NCBI GenBank assembly: GCA_004764695.1
Contig: SMSO01000025.1
Coordinates: 2,935,102 to 2,999,101, forward strand
Length of the DNA: 64,000 nucleotides
Source: Schizochytrium sp. TIO01
Taxonomy: Eukaryota; Sar; Bigyra; Thraustochytrida; Thraustochytriidae
Direction: 5' to 3'
In this document: piece after piece, positions 20,408 through 31,068 of the stretch
Position numbering within the stretch: the first letter of the stretch is position 1
Layout of the letters: each line of letters starts with the position of its first letter
The notes under the pieces: generated by a model
Told to the model about the DNA's origin: nothing
Databases searched by the model: none
Seen by the model: the letters and a program-made list of their open reading frames with translations, nothing else
Position numbers and translations under genes: made by a program

Positions 20408-23347
20408 ATGCCTAAATCAGACAATGTTCAAGCGAAGTCACCAGAACCTTTATTTCTGATTACTTATCGAGAAAATCAGGACCGAAACACCGCCTACTCC
20501 CTCTCAGGTATTCGATCATTAGATTTACAGGAGGTTTTTGTAAAGTACTGCCGCTACGGGGCTCTTGAAAGTCATCCAGCTTGGCTTTCTGGGCCCAAGT
20601 TTGGACGTCTTTTGCAGGATGCGCATCTTCATGACATGCTTGGTGATCGAATAGACACGATTCTAACAACATATGTTGAAAACGATGACCTCAAAATGTC
20701 ATTCACGGACCTGTTGCGTGCCCTTGGGCTCGTTGCAACTCTGGCCTACCCTGAAGCCCCAAGTTTTTCTGAGGCTGTGGAACACCTTTTACAAGAGCAT
20801 ATTCTATGTCTTATTCAATCCGGCGACTTTGATAACCATGACACGGCAGCACCAACCCTAGTAAATGAAGATGATGGCACTACGCTTAATCAGGACGATG
20901 AAATAACACCAACCTCAATGGCTCAGCACAAAGGAGAAGACTTGGAACACTCATCTACGTCAGTCTTAATGCATGCGGTATTTAAGGGACCACAAGAAGC
21001 TCCCATTCAATCTTGCCTTGATGAAGACTCTTCTCAAGATGAGCACTCCCATATGTCGCATGCATCCAATTCGGAGTTCTTTCAAATATCTCCAGGGAGA
21101 GATTCATCAAGTCTTGTTCACTCATGCATATATTCACACGGGAGCTCAGATGTATCTAATGGAGACCAAGAGAACTCTGATAACCAGATTCTTGTGCAAA
21201 ATTCATGTTCTGCTTCTGTCTACTCTTCACAAGATGAAACCGAAGTCGATAGCGTGAATTGCGCATTAAGTGTTACCCCAAGCTTATGTAGTAGTGGCAT
21301 GGACTCATCTACAACTGCTGGAACTCCAGGACAGTCAATTGGAACAGACGCCCTTCCTTTAGACCCGTCAGAGTGCCTTCGAGGTGATGCTGGTCCTCAA
21401 ATAGTCAACTTAGATGTGAAACAAGTTAATCTCTTGCGGGATATCTTTCATCAATACACACCTCATTGGTGTACTGCGGATGGAAAAAACATAGCATCTA
21501 AACGTTGCTTGCGGAACCCTGGGATGGAGTTTGCAGTGCATACAAGCAAAACGGTTAAAGCTCGAAAAAGACCGCGATTTATGTGGAGTACAACCATGTG
21601 CTTTGGAGGTTTCCTAAGTTTTGTGCAAGATTTCCAAATTGCATGTGCAAAGAGCGAGCATGTGATGCAGTCTTTTGTTGCGGCACTGGGAACGCGTCCT
21701 CTGCAAATTCGAAGCCACAAGGGGCTTGACTTCAGTGCATTCGTGCATGCTGCCACGGGGCTTGCTGCATTGGAAGCAAAGTCACGAGCACAACGCACCT
21801 TCATCCCTTTTGGCCTTGCTGTCCGCACGCTGATAGAAAAATGTGAGCGCCTATACATTGCAAATCGATGCATTTCTCCTGGTGTTTGTGTTTCCTGTAT
21901 CGAGCTTAACCATCGAGGCAAAGCTGATACTCGCTGGATGCCTCAGATTTGCGCTGAGGACGCTGCTACGTTGGCACTGCTTGACAAAGTTCAAGATCCT
22001 CTACAAACCATCTTTGCGCATTATTGTGACCATTCCTCGATTGGGAATATTAGTATAGATCCGTGTCGAGGAGGTCAGTGTGGAGGACCGCAGCCCCTAT
22101 TACCGGAATGCGCCTTTTGGGCATTCTGTCGAGATTTTGAGGTAGGTCCTCGCTTTCTCAACCGTGCGCAACTGTGCTCAATCTTTCAGCAGATGGTCTT
22201 CACGTCTCGAAGCCACAGAAAACAAGTTCTCTCGTTGCAAGAATCGCAAGGCGAGATATCTCCACGCCATAAGAACGCTCATGCTCACGAGCATGCCGAT
22301 GACGAAGTCGCCCTTGATACAATCTACAGTACATCGACGACTTCTCTCGCTGATGCATGCATAGCTAGCTCTGGTGCCAAAGACATCGTCTCTGCCGGAA
22401 TCAGCTATCCTGAATTCCTTGGTGTTCTGCTGTATGCTGCCATCAAAGGTCTGTCAAAGTATCCTTATGATCACCTTGCCTCCTCTACTCACGAAAAGGT
22501 GGCTCTCTTCCTGCAAAGACTCCAGATCTCACCATCCTTTTGCAAAATCCTCGGTCATCGAGCAAGCCTCAACCTCGGCACCCCAAAGTCCAAGCAAAAC
22601 CGCTGCCAAACTGCCAGTACACACCACGGCAATAACGGACCCCATACAGCAACTTCTTGTCCTCCATATTCCCGACGTTCACCGAGTACAGTAGGCGAAA
22701 CAGAATCCAAAGTCCCTTCACCTCCCAGACCTCCACGGCAGGATCAGCTGCAGCAACAGTCATCTGTGGCGGTGCATAGGGCCTCAGATAGGCCTCGCAG
22801 GCAATCAGTGGGCTCGATCTCAATTATATCGGGTCCGATAGAAGGCGTTGCGTTTAATTGCTTTGAAGGCATTTCTGTGTGCTCAAAGTACTCAGATACA
22901 TCGTCAACAGCGTCGTCGGAGTGTTCGGTAGCACCAGTCTCCCAGGCTGAACGGCGTCGGCATCTGCAAGCAGAATACGACCTCGCCCTACGCCGCTCGC
23001 AATCTCAACAGCGCTCGCGCAAGCTCCAACAAAACGCGAGGTCCTCAGCGCAGACATCACTATCTTCGCATGGGCCAAAAGAAGCTTCCACAGCAAGAAA
23101 AGATCTCAGGAGTGTTAATTTGAGAGCAAAGCCACCAAAGGCAGAACCAATTAGGTCCTTGTTTGCGCCTCGTAATAGCGCGGAAGCCGTACGTAGAAGG
23201 ACGGCGTCTCGAGGAGTTGTGAATAAACTCCCTACAACGACAAGGAAATCTGAGAACGTTTCTAATACTCTTGGACTCCTTGGCGAGTCGGAGATTTCTG
23301 ACGAGGGCCTAACTCTTGAAGAGAAAATACAACACGCATTTCAGTGA
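20408..23347 (+). CDS. large protein with three p25-alpha (TPPP)-like repeats, 979 aa
   Basis: Three segments resemble the p25-alpha/TPPP fold, an EF-hand-derived, tubulin-associated helical domain common in flagellated protists. The clearest (residues about 38-130) has LQEVFVKYC, a KFGRLLQDA helix, a D-I-like loop, MSFTDLLRALGLVA and a trailing helix ending in EHIL. Weaker, insert-bearing copies are at about 335-500 (LRDIFHQY) and 524-705 (LQTIFAHYC, ISYPEFLGVLLYAA). The linkers (130-335) are Ser/Asp/Glu-rich. The C-terminal 270 residues are Ser/Arg/Gln-rich and probably disordered. A microtubule or axonemal role is inferred from the fold family only. The start is the first in-frame ATG; the frame extends further back only through GTG. 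The gene lies 165 bases before PSMD9 on the same strand. Confidence 0.6.
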   Translation: MPKSDNVQAKSPEPLFLITYRENQDRNTAYSLSGIRSLDLQEVFVKYCRYGALESHPAWLSGPKFGRLLQDAHLHDMLGDRIDTILTTYVENDDLKMSFTDLLRALGLVATLAYPEAPSFSEAVEHLLQEHILCLIQSGDFDNHDTAAPTLVNEDDGTTLNQDDEITPTSMAQHKGEDLEHSSTSVLMHAVFKGPQEAPIQSCLDEDSSQDEHSHMSHASNSEFFQISPGRDSSSLVHSCIYSHGSSDVSNGDQENSDNQILVQNSCSASVYSSQDETEVDSVNCALSVTPSLCSSGMDSSTTAGTPGQSIGTDALPLDPSECLRGDAGPQIVNLDVKQVNLLRDIFHQYTPHWCTADGKNIASKRCLRNPGMEFAVHTSKTVKARKRPRFMWSTTMCFGGFLSFVQDFQIACAKSEHVMQSFVAALGTRPLQIRSHKGLDFSAFVHAATGLAALEAKSRAQRTFIPFGLAVRTLIEKCERLYIANRCISPGVCVSCIELNHRGKADTRWMPQICAEDAATLALLDKVQDPLQTIFAHYCDHSSIGNISIDPCRGGQCGGPQPLLPECAFWAFCRDFEVGPRFLNRAQLCSIFQQMVFTSRSHRKQVLSLQESQGEISPRHKNAHAHEHADDEVALDTIYSTSTTSLADACIASSGAKDIVSAGISYPEFLGVLLYAAIKGLSKYPYDHLASSTHEKVALFLQRLQISPSFCKILGHRASLNLGTPKSKQNRCQTASTHHGNNGPHTATSCPPYSRRSPSTVGETESKVPSPPRPPRQDQLQQQSSVAVHRASDRPRRQSVGSISIISGPIEGVAFNCFEGISVCSKYSDTSSTASSECSVAPVSQAERRRHLQAEYDLALRRSQSQQRSRKLQQNARSSAQTSLSSHGPKEASTARKDLRSVNLRAKPPKAEPIRSLFAPRNSAEAVRRRTASRGVVNKLPTTTRKSENVSNTLGLLGESEISDEGLTLEEKIQHAFQ

Positions 23348-23512
23348 TCGAGGGGTTCTTGCATTCGTCTGCGATTCAGATTGATATCGCAATCACTTAG
23401 TTTACTTCATTTACTTATATATCAACAGAACAGACAGAGGCGGAAAAGGATATTATTCGCTTATTGTGTTTGATTCTTACTTTCGCTGGGGAAGAAAAAA
23501 AGGGAATTCAAG

Positions 23513-24229
23513 ATGAGTCTTCGGGCAGAGTTTGAGGCGCGCCGCCAAGAGCTTTTGGAGCTTGAGAAGAAACTTAAGCGCAACGAGGATGAGGCATTGG
23601 CACTCCTTGAAGTTCTCAACTCGCCTGGGCCAGATGGATCTGCACCTGTGGGTCTTACCGGCAACCTTGTTGACGAAGAGGGATTTCCACGTGCAGATAT
23701 TGATATCCCGACTATTCGTAAGCATAGACATCGTCTGGCGATCCTTAAGACTGATCGCAAAGCACTAGAAAGAGATATTGAAGAGAAGCTTCATGAGCTA
23801 CATGAAGCCCAACGCAATCTCCCTGATGATGAGGAGGATGAAGATCAGAAGGAAAGCGCTAGGAATGAATCACAGGCCCGCACAGCCTTAGTAGAGCCTG
23901 CCACGCGGGTCCACTTGGGAAGTGAGAGTGGACTTGGTGATGATCTTGTTCCCTTGGCTCTCGTGAACCAAGTCTTTGACGGCTCGCCAGCCCAAGAGGC
24001 AGGCCTTGAAGAAGGCGACCGTATTGTACAATTTGGTGTTGTTCAATATGTTGCTGGAAGCTCGTATCCTAAGCCAGACCTTGGAGCTTTCGCAGCAGAA
24101 GCCAGCAGCCACTTTGAGCAGCCAATCAGTGTCCGTGCACTCCGTGGCGAAACAGTTGTAGAGTTGGAACTTACACCGCGTCGTTGGGGAGGTCAGGGCG
24201 TACTGGGCTGCCACATTATCCCGATTTGA
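23513..24229 (+). CDS. PSMD9: 26S proteasome assembly chaperone PSMD9/Nas2 (p27), 238 aa
   Basis: A chaperone that binds the Rpt4-Rpt5 ATPase pair during assembly of the proteasome base and is absent from the finished 26S particle. Residues about 1-100 form the Nas2 N-terminal helical hairpin, with the family signature LVDEEGFPRADIDIPTIRK followed by a coiled coil. An acidic linker (about 105-120) leads to a C-terminal PDZ domain (about 140-238) with VFDGSPAQEAGLEEGDRIVQFG and the typical ending GVLGCHIIPI. Length and domain order match animal and fungal homologues. The start context is AAGATGAG. An AATAAA lies two bases after the stop codon, so the 3' UTR may be very short. Confidence 0.93.
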   Translation: MSLRAEFEARRQELLELEKKLKRNEDEALALLEVLNSPGPDGSAPVGLTGNLVDEEGFPRADIDIPTIRKHRHRLAILKTDRKALERDIEEKLHELHEAQRNLPDDEEDEDQKESARNESQARTALVEPATRVHLGSESGLGDDLVPLALVNQVFDGSPAQEAGLEEGDRIVQFGVVQYVAGSSYPKPDLGAFAAEASSHFEQPISVRALRGETVVELELTPRRWGGQGVLGCHIIPI

Positions 24230-24492
24230 TAATAAATCGTTATCGCCTGGTTAATTTGTGTTATCTATCATAGGTAAATAATCTTTGTCAATTCATGTTG
24301 TTTTCCTTGTCGTTTCTAATTGGTGTAGCACTACATCATGTTTATTCATTTTTCATTGAGTTCTTTGTCCATTTAAACCTGCCCGAGATTGCAGCAACAT
24401 CTATTATTGATAAAAGGCTCTCTGGCAAGCAAGAGACCTATGAAACCCCATTTTTCATCGAGGCTTTCTTTTGCACTGCTGTCATGAGATTC

Positions 24493-24738
24493 TTATTCTT
24501 CTGAGGCTTCGTCGCGATCGAGGAGTGATTCAATCTCAAGCAGTTCATGCTCTTTGCGAGCGAGTCCTTGAGCTGTGTCAGGAAGGCGAAATCCTGGGCC
24601 TGTTCCACGCACACGAATGTAAACTGCGTTGCCGGCTTGCTTGGCCTCCTTGAGCGCTTCGATCTCTTGCGTCAGCTTCTCATGAAGTTCCAATAGCCGT
24701 AGACGCTCGGTCTTTGTAAGTCGAATCGCGGACTCCAT
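24493..24738 (-). CDS. small coiled-coil protein, 81 aa, unknown function
   Basis: The first ATG gives an 81-residue, highly charged protein. An N-terminal helix (about 6-35, heptad-like Leu/Ile spacing) is followed by a basic, Gly-rich turn (VRVRGTGPG-type, about 40-50) and a second acidic helix to the C-terminus (EHELLEIESLL). I do not recognise a family. The frame stays open for about 27 codons upstream of the ATG and reads plausibly (LLGLDSG), so a 5' exon beyond a short intron is possible. It is convergent with PSMD9, 263 bases apart. Residue composition supports a real gene over a chance frame, but only moderately. Confidence 0.5.
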   Translation of the reverse strand: MESAIRLTKTERLRLLELHEKLTQEIEALKEAKQAGNAVYIRVRGTGPGFRLPDTAQGLARKEHELLEIESLLDRDEASEE

Positions 24739-26314
24739 TGCTGACGCGTCGCTATCAATGAAACCGGAGTCGAGGCCCAACAGTCGCAGGAAGTGATTGA
24801 TGAACACAGACGATTGATGATTCTATTATATTTTGATGGACAATCTAGCTCGCTCCAAACATTGTACGAAAAGGAACAGCATTTTGAGAACACACATACA
24901 ACTTATTAATGGTAGTAGTTAAATGTGTTCCAATCCTATAGTGCAAAGATTGAAGCAAAGTTGACAAGTACAAAACCTTCATGAGATTTACAAAATAAAT
25001 CAACAAACAAATCCATCTCCAAAGGTGAAAACCGCTCTATCCATTAGAAGAGCACCTCCCATGTCTATTGAAGCAGACTGCGACAGTCTTTCAAGTGTCT
25101 TAACCGCTGAAGATATCTCTGAGAAGCAAACCAAGAATGCATTTCCTTTGTAACCTACTATCTAGGTACGTGCAAACTATCTAAGATTACCTGAAAGCTG
25201 ATGGGGCTTCTGCCCTTTATATCTTCGTAGATAATAGTATTGCAGGAGACTACGAGTCTCATTCGAAATTACTAGGAGATGTAAAAGGTGGATTCTTGGC
25301 TCTCGTGCGACCGTACGCATGTCCTTCCCTTTGCGGAATTAATATAATTTGATAAACCAACCGAATACATAATAATTCTGCGCTAGTTCAAGTTCTCGCT
25401 CCCTAGGACAGCTTCCCTACTGCTTGTCAAAATCTACATCGCCTGCGAATTCTCAAGTCCTTTGCGTGTCCTCCCTCGAAAGTGCCATGTTTGACAAGAC
25501 GAAGCTCGCCACCCCAGAATACTCTTCGATTCTATACTTATTATTATACAAACTCTATCTAGTGTATCCTTGTTGACTGATTCGCCGACCCTCTCTGAAA
25601 TAATCTAGGTGTGTTCTCCAATAATAATATGTAATTCACTCCAGTGTGTATGTGAGGGACCCCACTGGCAAGGAGGCGGCCAATATGAAAAAGTTTCCAC
25701 TATGATGCCTCCGCTGTAACCCAGTCAACGTTTACAGCCTCTCAAGCTCTGGTTGAGGATCTTGAGGCTTTTCTTGGGGCCGTTTAAGAACTCTTTTCGA
25801 ATCCCCCCCGGCTTCACTATGATATAGCGCATCTTCATATCCAATTCGAGCGCCTTCGAGGTGCAAAGTCCTTCTTTCTGCGAGGTTGTTTATAGTTTTT
25901 TTTGGCTTTTTTTAAAATTTTATCGTTAGCACTTAAATACCAGTTAATAGGCCTTCCCATCGAAATGATTCTTTTTATTTAATGATGAACTGTTAGATAT
26001 TGTAATGTTTTATGATAGTAAAGACACACATAAAATAAAATAGACGAGAATAATAAGATGAATCAATGCGAAGCCAAGTCCAAACCCACTTTCAGGCCGC
26101 TCAATCGGTCGCCCGCTCAAGCTTCCCTCGCTGGAGGCAAGGTCGGTCAGGCTCCGCAGCTTCGTTGGGATTTAGGATTCTTTCCACGCCGGTCGCTGGG
26201 ACTGTATCCAGGGCTTGTATCTACAAGAGTCGAGCGTGGGATACCCTCGCCAGCGAGCTGATTTAGAAACAGATATTGGTGCTGTAAAGAGCGTCGTGAA
26301 AAAGGACTGTGAAA
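24739..26314. other. noncoding interval
   Basis: AT-rich unique sequence without recognised genes, plus the CapZ 5' flank. The short frames near 26.06-26.26 kb have no recognisable content. Confidence 0.5.
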
Positions 26315-27190
26315 ATGGCTGCCTTTGCGGATGATGAGGATGAGTATGCCGAAGTGACGGATGAGGAGAAATTCGCCATCGCATCTCAGATTCTCCTTCA
26401 GTCGCCACCTGGCCAGATCAAGGAGGTGCTCAAGGACCTCAAGCACCTTTGCTCTGACGAGATTTTGACCGACGAGGCTGTCGCTGGGGTGTTTCATCAA
26501 TACAACAATACGATGCAGCAGGTCATTGGCCCCATTATTTGTGACGAGGCTACTGAAATTGAAGATCAGGTTTATATTGATCCTGCAGCGCAAACCTCTG
26601 TTCGTGTAGACCCTCTTCACCAGAAGGTCGAAGACGCCGATGCCTCCGCAGATTTCCCTTTGCCGGAATTCCCTGCAGACTTGCAGGAATACCGTGAGGC
26701 GATCGAGGCTGCCATGAACGGCTACATCTCGAAGCAGTTTGTCCCTGGCACCACCACGCTCAGCGTTGTCTGTGGAGCCACTGATTCAGAGCTTTTGGTA
26801 ATCCTTTCAGGTGAAAAGATCAACCTCAAGAACTACTGGTCTGGACGCTGGCGCTCGCGCTTTATCGTTAGTCTCGAGGAAAAGTGTTTGTATGGATGGG
26901 TCAAGATCAACTGCCACACCTTCGAGGATGGCAACGTGCAGCTTAGTACCGAGAAGAACGTCGATGATGAAGCTCTTTCCTTTGATGACCCTGAGTCCCT
27001 TGGTGCTGCAGTTACTGACACAATCTCTACGATTGAGTCCAACGTCCAAGAATCTCTTGAAGATATGTACGTTAACATGAGCCAGGAGGCCTTCAAGGAT
27101 ATGCGCCGTGCCTTGCCCATTACTCGGCAGAAGATGGACTGGAGTGGTGCTCAGATGCAACTCGCCAAGGGCTTTGGCAAATCAAAGTAA
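26315..27190 (+). CDS. CAPZA: F-actin-capping protein subunit alpha (CapZ alpha), 291 aa
   Basis: Alpha subunit of the heterodimer that caps actin filament barbed ends and controls filament growth. It begins with an acidic segment and the conserved EKFAIASQILLQSPPGQIKEVLKDL helix block. The central hallmark KINLKNYWSGRWRS lies near residues 168-181. The C-terminal tentacle contains RRALPITRQKMDW (near 267-279). The length is close to the usual 286. The open frame begins six bases earlier with GTG; the ATG at 26315 has the good context GAAAATGGC and is preferred. The beta subunit is not in this window. Convergent with the HDHD5-like gene. Confidence 0.96.
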   Translation: MAAFADDEDEYAEVTDEEKFAIASQILLQSPPGQIKEVLKDLKHLCSDEILTDEAVAGVFHQYNNTMQQVIGPIICDEATEIEDQVYIDPAAQTSVRVDPLHQKVEDADASADFPLPEFPADLQEYREAIEAAMNGYISKQFVPGTTTLSVVCGATDSELLVILSGEKINLKNYWSGRWRSRFIVSLEEKCLYGWVKINCHTFEDGNVQLSTEKNVDDEALSFDDPESLGAAVTDTISTIESNVQESLEDMYVNMSQEAFKDMRRALPITRQKMDWSGAQMQLAKGFGKSK

Positions 27191-27774
27191 GAAAGTAGCT
27201 ATCTCGGCAACTCTCCTTGCTGGGTAAATGACCCGCGAGTGCCATACTCTGCACTACAACTCAGCTCCTGTTTTCTCTTTGGCGGAACTTTTATCCTGCC
27301 ACGTCCCTCTTGTGAATACGTGACTACTGGTTAGAGGAGGACCTTCTCTCACTAGATTGAAGATGTCTATTTTAACCTTCCCCGCCTTTTTTTTCATGCA
27401 AAACACAACTCTTGCAATCGACCATTCGAAAATACCTTTACATATCAATTTTTCTGTTGTTTGAAGCTCCCATGTGCTCTTTAGTTCCTTTCCCGGGTAC
27501 CTTGTGAATTATGAACCCAACCTTTAATTACCCTACTTCATTCTTGCGTATCCTGGTTCAACAATGGACTCGTACATAACCATTTTTTGGAAGAACCTCT
27601 TATATCAACTTATCAACAAATGATTTGGACAAGCTACCGAAACCCATACGTTCGAAATATATACTCATGAAGATAGGAAAAGGTGCTGCGCCAAATTAGC
27701 ATCGACAAAGAGCGACCAAAGCAAGTGAGCTAGATATTACTTACATTAGGTTCTTATCTACCATTAAAAATAAG
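27191..27774. other. intergenic, convergent 3' regions
   Basis: 3' flanks of CapZ alpha and the HAD hydrolase. There is a GTAAGT donor-like site on the minus strand at about 27731-27736, possibly a 3' UTR intron of the hydrolase. Nothing else is recognised. Confidence 0.4.
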
Positions 27775-28758
27775 CTAACTATGGTGCTCCTTGTAGTAAG
27801 GAATAACAAGTTGCTCAATGACATCCCATACCCCAGGCAACACATACGCAGCATTGTTGGTATCGTGACCCTTCTTATAAACACCAGTTTCAAGCAAAAC
27901 GCTGCGAAATGGCTCACCAGTATTGTTTGCACCTGCTACATCGGCATCTGGGTTATCACCAATCATGAAGATACGCTGCATGGGCTGTCCATTCTGATTC
28001 TCCAAAAGTTTTCTAGCGTAGTTAAAGGTAACAGCATGCGGTTTACCAAATCGCCCAACCTGAAGCTCTGTACCTCCTGTACTTTTTCGAAACAAATTGG
28101 CTAGTGTCTCAAGAAAGGCTCCCTGTGCAAGGCGTGGATGCGGGTATGCTGATGCGTATATGAAGTCCTCATTCGAGTTAAAAATAGGCACGACCTGGGT
28201 GCGGTGCGTTGGATCGTCTGCAGGATTGTTTAGTGCCATCCGGATCGGGTCACGACCCAAGAGAATGTCTAGGCAAACCTGGACCTCAACGTGCCAATCC
28301 ATCGGGTCGTGCATGACCAAGAGAGCTTCGACGGGATCGTTTGCAAACTTATCCTCTTCCGAGTCAGGGGCAGCCTCGCGAAAGGAGTACAAATCCGGAT
28401 GCTGGGAGTGGAATTTCTGCGGCGTAGTCATTTTGGTAAAACCATACTCGCGAGCTACATCAACTTCTTGGCGGCAACCAAGAATCATCACGCGGCGATC
28501 ATGGAATTCAGGCACTAGGCTGCGCATTGGGCTGTGAGCCAGAACGACTTGGGAAGCGTCAACAGGGATTTCAAGCCTCTCCGAAAGAGTTGCAGCACGA
28601 TCCCTCTCAAAATGACCTCCACCATTTGTCAAGAACACAAAAGGCACACCCATATCTCGCAAGGTTTTCACGGCCTCGCGAGCACCCGGGAGAACACGTT
28701 TGCCACGAACCAAGACACCATCGATGTCGAAGCACACGCCCACACTCGACCTTAACAT
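27775..28758 (-). CDS. HDHD5: HAD-superfamily hydrolase, HDHD5/CECR5-like, 327 aa
   Basis: A member of the CECR5 branch of class IIA HAD phosphatases, usually mitochondrial; the physiological substrate is unknown. Visible motifs are the nucleophile/acid pair in CFDIDGVLVRG (Asp11 and Asp13), the motif II Thr in FLTNGGG (near residue 43), and the acidic motif IV in MIGDNPDADVAGAN (near 265-278). A large cap with LLVMHDPMDWHVEVQVCLDIL lies between them, as in CECR5. The start is the first ATG, directly before the catalytic motif. The frame is open 35 codons further up to a TTG with plausible residues, so an upstream exon carrying a targeting sequence may be missed. Confidence 0.88.
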   Translation of the reverse strand: MLRSSVGVCFDIDGVLVRGKRVLPGAREAVKTLRDMGVPFVFLTNGGGHFERDRAATLSERLEIPVDASQVVLAHSPMRSLVPEFHDRRVMILGCRQEVDVAREYGFTKMTTPQKFHSQHPDLYSFREAAPDSEEDKFANDPVEALLVMHDPMDWHVEVQVCLDILLGRDPIRMALNNPADDPTHRTQVVPIFNSNEDFIYASAYPHPRLAQGAFLETLANLFRKSTGGTELQVGRFGKPHAVTFNYARKLLENQNGQPMQRIFMIGDNPDADVAGANNTGEPFRSVLLETGVYKKGHDTNNAAYVLPGVWDVIEQLVIPYYKEHHS

Positions 28759-29556
28759 TTTGTTTGCACTACGCTTGAGGTTGGCACTAACTATAAAATC
28801 ACCGTCTTCAAGCACCGAATGGACCTCTAGTCCTTCACTCGTCTTAGCTGCAATCCCCACCAAATCTCAACACTTGATTGTACGGTTTTGCAGCAACTCA
28901 GCATGGCAATGTTGTGTGCTCTGAGAAATTCAACGACGCTCAGCTCAACAAGACGCTAGTAGTACTATCTAATATTTTGACTAGGTAAATAGAACAATAC
29001 ACATAGAATTCGGTCACTCGAAATATAAGATGATGACCTTGAGTTTTAAAGCACTTGGAAACGTTTGCTGTCTTGTCAGGCCAACCTTCTGGCAGCAAAT
29101 TCAAGTGTAGATCGCAGTCGTCAGCAAGAAATAAACTGCTAAATCAATTCTTCCAGATTTTTGCCGTAACATATTTTCCAGGTTCTTGGTAGACAGCGTG
29201 ATCTCAGACCTGACGAATTTAGCCATCAGGTGCTGTAGCATAATCTTCTATTTACAGATTCCTGTCCTGCGTCGCAAAATGATCGACTTCGGAAAAGCCT
29301 TTTTTCATATCGGCATTCCTGACTATGCATGTGACTTTGTCTATTCATTCAATAAATTAGTAAGTTTTATTCCCTTCAATCATTCCATTCATTCCATTCA
29401 ATTGATCACTCGCCAATAAAAACAACATTAAAACCAAATCAAATTATATCTCAGCACGCCAAGGCTGAGAACGGATCTCGAAGTGGAGTAGCTAAAGCTA
29501 AGCCACAGAACCCTACGAAGCAAGTTTGGTGCTCGCTCCTCCCTCCCACTAGTGCC
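28759..29556. other. divergent promoter region of HDHD5-like and PLRG1 genes
   Basis: About 800 bases between two divergent starts. It contains ATTCC/ATTCA-type short repeats near 29380-29400. No shared element is recognised. Confidence 0.4.
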
Positions 29557-31068
29557 ATGGACGTGCAGGATGCCATATCCACTCTAGTGCGGCGGCGCGG
29601 TGAGATGTTTAGTGGCACGGATCCAACCGGCGATGGTATGGGCTTACTCGGCTCCGGTCCAGAGAACAGCGACTGGCGCAACCGTCGCATGAAGCTTAAG
29701 CTTGGTGCGGAGTACGCTGACATGGCCACTCTTGCAAACGCGGCTGCTGCTAGAGACGCCTCGAGAGCTCACTTAAAAAGCAAGATAAAGGCTTCACAGA
29801 ACATCGCAGAAACCACGAAATCTGAAGCCCAGGTTGCAGCAATTACTGACTCCGGGAGCACAGAAGCAGTTGGTGGCAGTTCTAAAGACTTGGATGATAA
29901 GAACAGTGTTGGCCATGAGGCTAAGTTGCAGCTTGTGCTTGCAAATGAAACGAAACCAGGATCAGCGAAACGCAAGTTGGACGATAGATTACGCAGACTT
30001 GGCGCTGCAGACCTTGTAGAGGAGGAATCCAAGGCGATGAGATCCAGGAGAAAAGCTCCAGAACCAATTCGGCCGAAATGGCATGCTCCATGGAAATTAC
30101 ACAAGGTTTTGCCAGGACATTTGGGTTGGGTTCGCTGTGTGTCAGTGGACCCATCGAATAAATTCTTCTTCACGGGATCGGCAGATCGTACTATTGTATG
30201 CTGGGACCTTGCAAGCGGAGTTCGGAAAGTCACGCTCACGGCACACTCGCACGGTGTGCGGGGACTTGCCAGCAGCGAAAGACACCCGTATCTCTTCAGT
30301 GTTGGTGAGGATAAGACTGTGAAGTGCTGGGATCTCGAGACAAACCGTGTCATTCGAGAATATCATGGACACCTCCAGGCCGTGCACTCAGTAGCACTGC
30401 ACCCAACACTTGACGTATTAGTTACAGGAAGTCGCGATGCCTCAGCAAGAGTTTGGGACATGCGCTCGCGGAAGGAAGTCCATCTACTCACAGGGCACGA
30501 GGATAGCGTAGAATCACTTATAGTTCAGGGTTCCGACCCACAGATTATCACGGGATCTATGGATAAGACCATCAAGCTTTGGGATCTCGCAGCAGGCAAG
30601 GTTATGACCACACTCACCAATCATAAGAAGGGCGTACGTGCGCTCGCGCGTAACCCTAATGAGTTTTCGTTTGCCTCAGGTGCAGCCGACTGCATTAAGA
30701 AATGGCAATGCATGGATGGGCGGTTTATGCTTAATATGAAGGGCCACGACTCAATTGTCAATGCACTATCTGTGAATAACGATGATGTACTCTTTTCTGG
30801 CGCCCAGGATGGTACTATGTGCTTCTGGGACTGGTCTAGCGGACATTGTTTTCAGACTTTGCGAACTACGCCTCAACCAGGTTCTCTGGACAGCGAGGCT
30901 TGTGTTTTGGCATCTGCCTTTGACATTACCGGTTCTCGCCTTATTACTTGTGAGGCAGATAAGAGTGTTAAGATTTGGAAACAAGATCGGGAAGCAACTG
31001 AAGAGAGTTTCCCCTTGTCATGGGATCGAGATGCAGCAGCTAAAGCTCTCCTTGATGATCGGTATTAA
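29557..31068 (+). CDS. PLRG1: pleiotropic regulator 1 (PLRG1/PRL1/Prp46), 503 aa
   Basis: WD40 core protein of the NineTeen (Prp19/CDC5L) complex, needed for spliceosome activation in the nucleus. A low-complexity N-terminal half (1-165) ends in the family segment [20 protein letters not shown] seven-bladed propeller follows (about 178-490), with blade ends [62 protein letters not shown] and ADKSVKIW. This repeat series and the [12 protein letters not shown] start are diagnostic. The ATG context is GCCATGGA. Its presence implies the organism splices introns although the genes in this window appear mostly intronless. Confidence 0.96.
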   Translation: MDVQDAISTLVRRRGEMFSGTDPTGDGMGLLGSGPENSDWRNRRMKLKLGAEYADMATLANAAAARDASRAHLKSKIKASQNIAETTKSEAQVAAITDSGSTEAVGGSSKDLDDKNSVGHEAKLQLVLANETKPGSAKRKLDDRLRRLGAADLVEEESKAMRSRRKAPEPIRPKWHAPWKLHKVLPGHLGWVRCVSVDPSNKFFFTGSADRTIVCWDLASGVRKVTLTAHSHGVRGLASSERHPYLFSVGEDKTVKCWDLETNRVIREYHGHLQAVHSVALHPTLDVLVTGSRDASARVWDMRSRKEVHLLTGHEDSVESLIVQGSDPQIITGSMDKTIKLWDLAAGKVMTTLTNHKKGVRALARNPNEFSFASGAADCIKKWQCMDGRFMLNMKGHDSIVNALSVNNDDVLFSGAQDGTMCFWDWSSGHCFQTLRTTPQPGSLDSEACVLASAFDITGSRLITCEADKSVKIWKQDREATEESFPLSWDRDAAAKALLDDRY

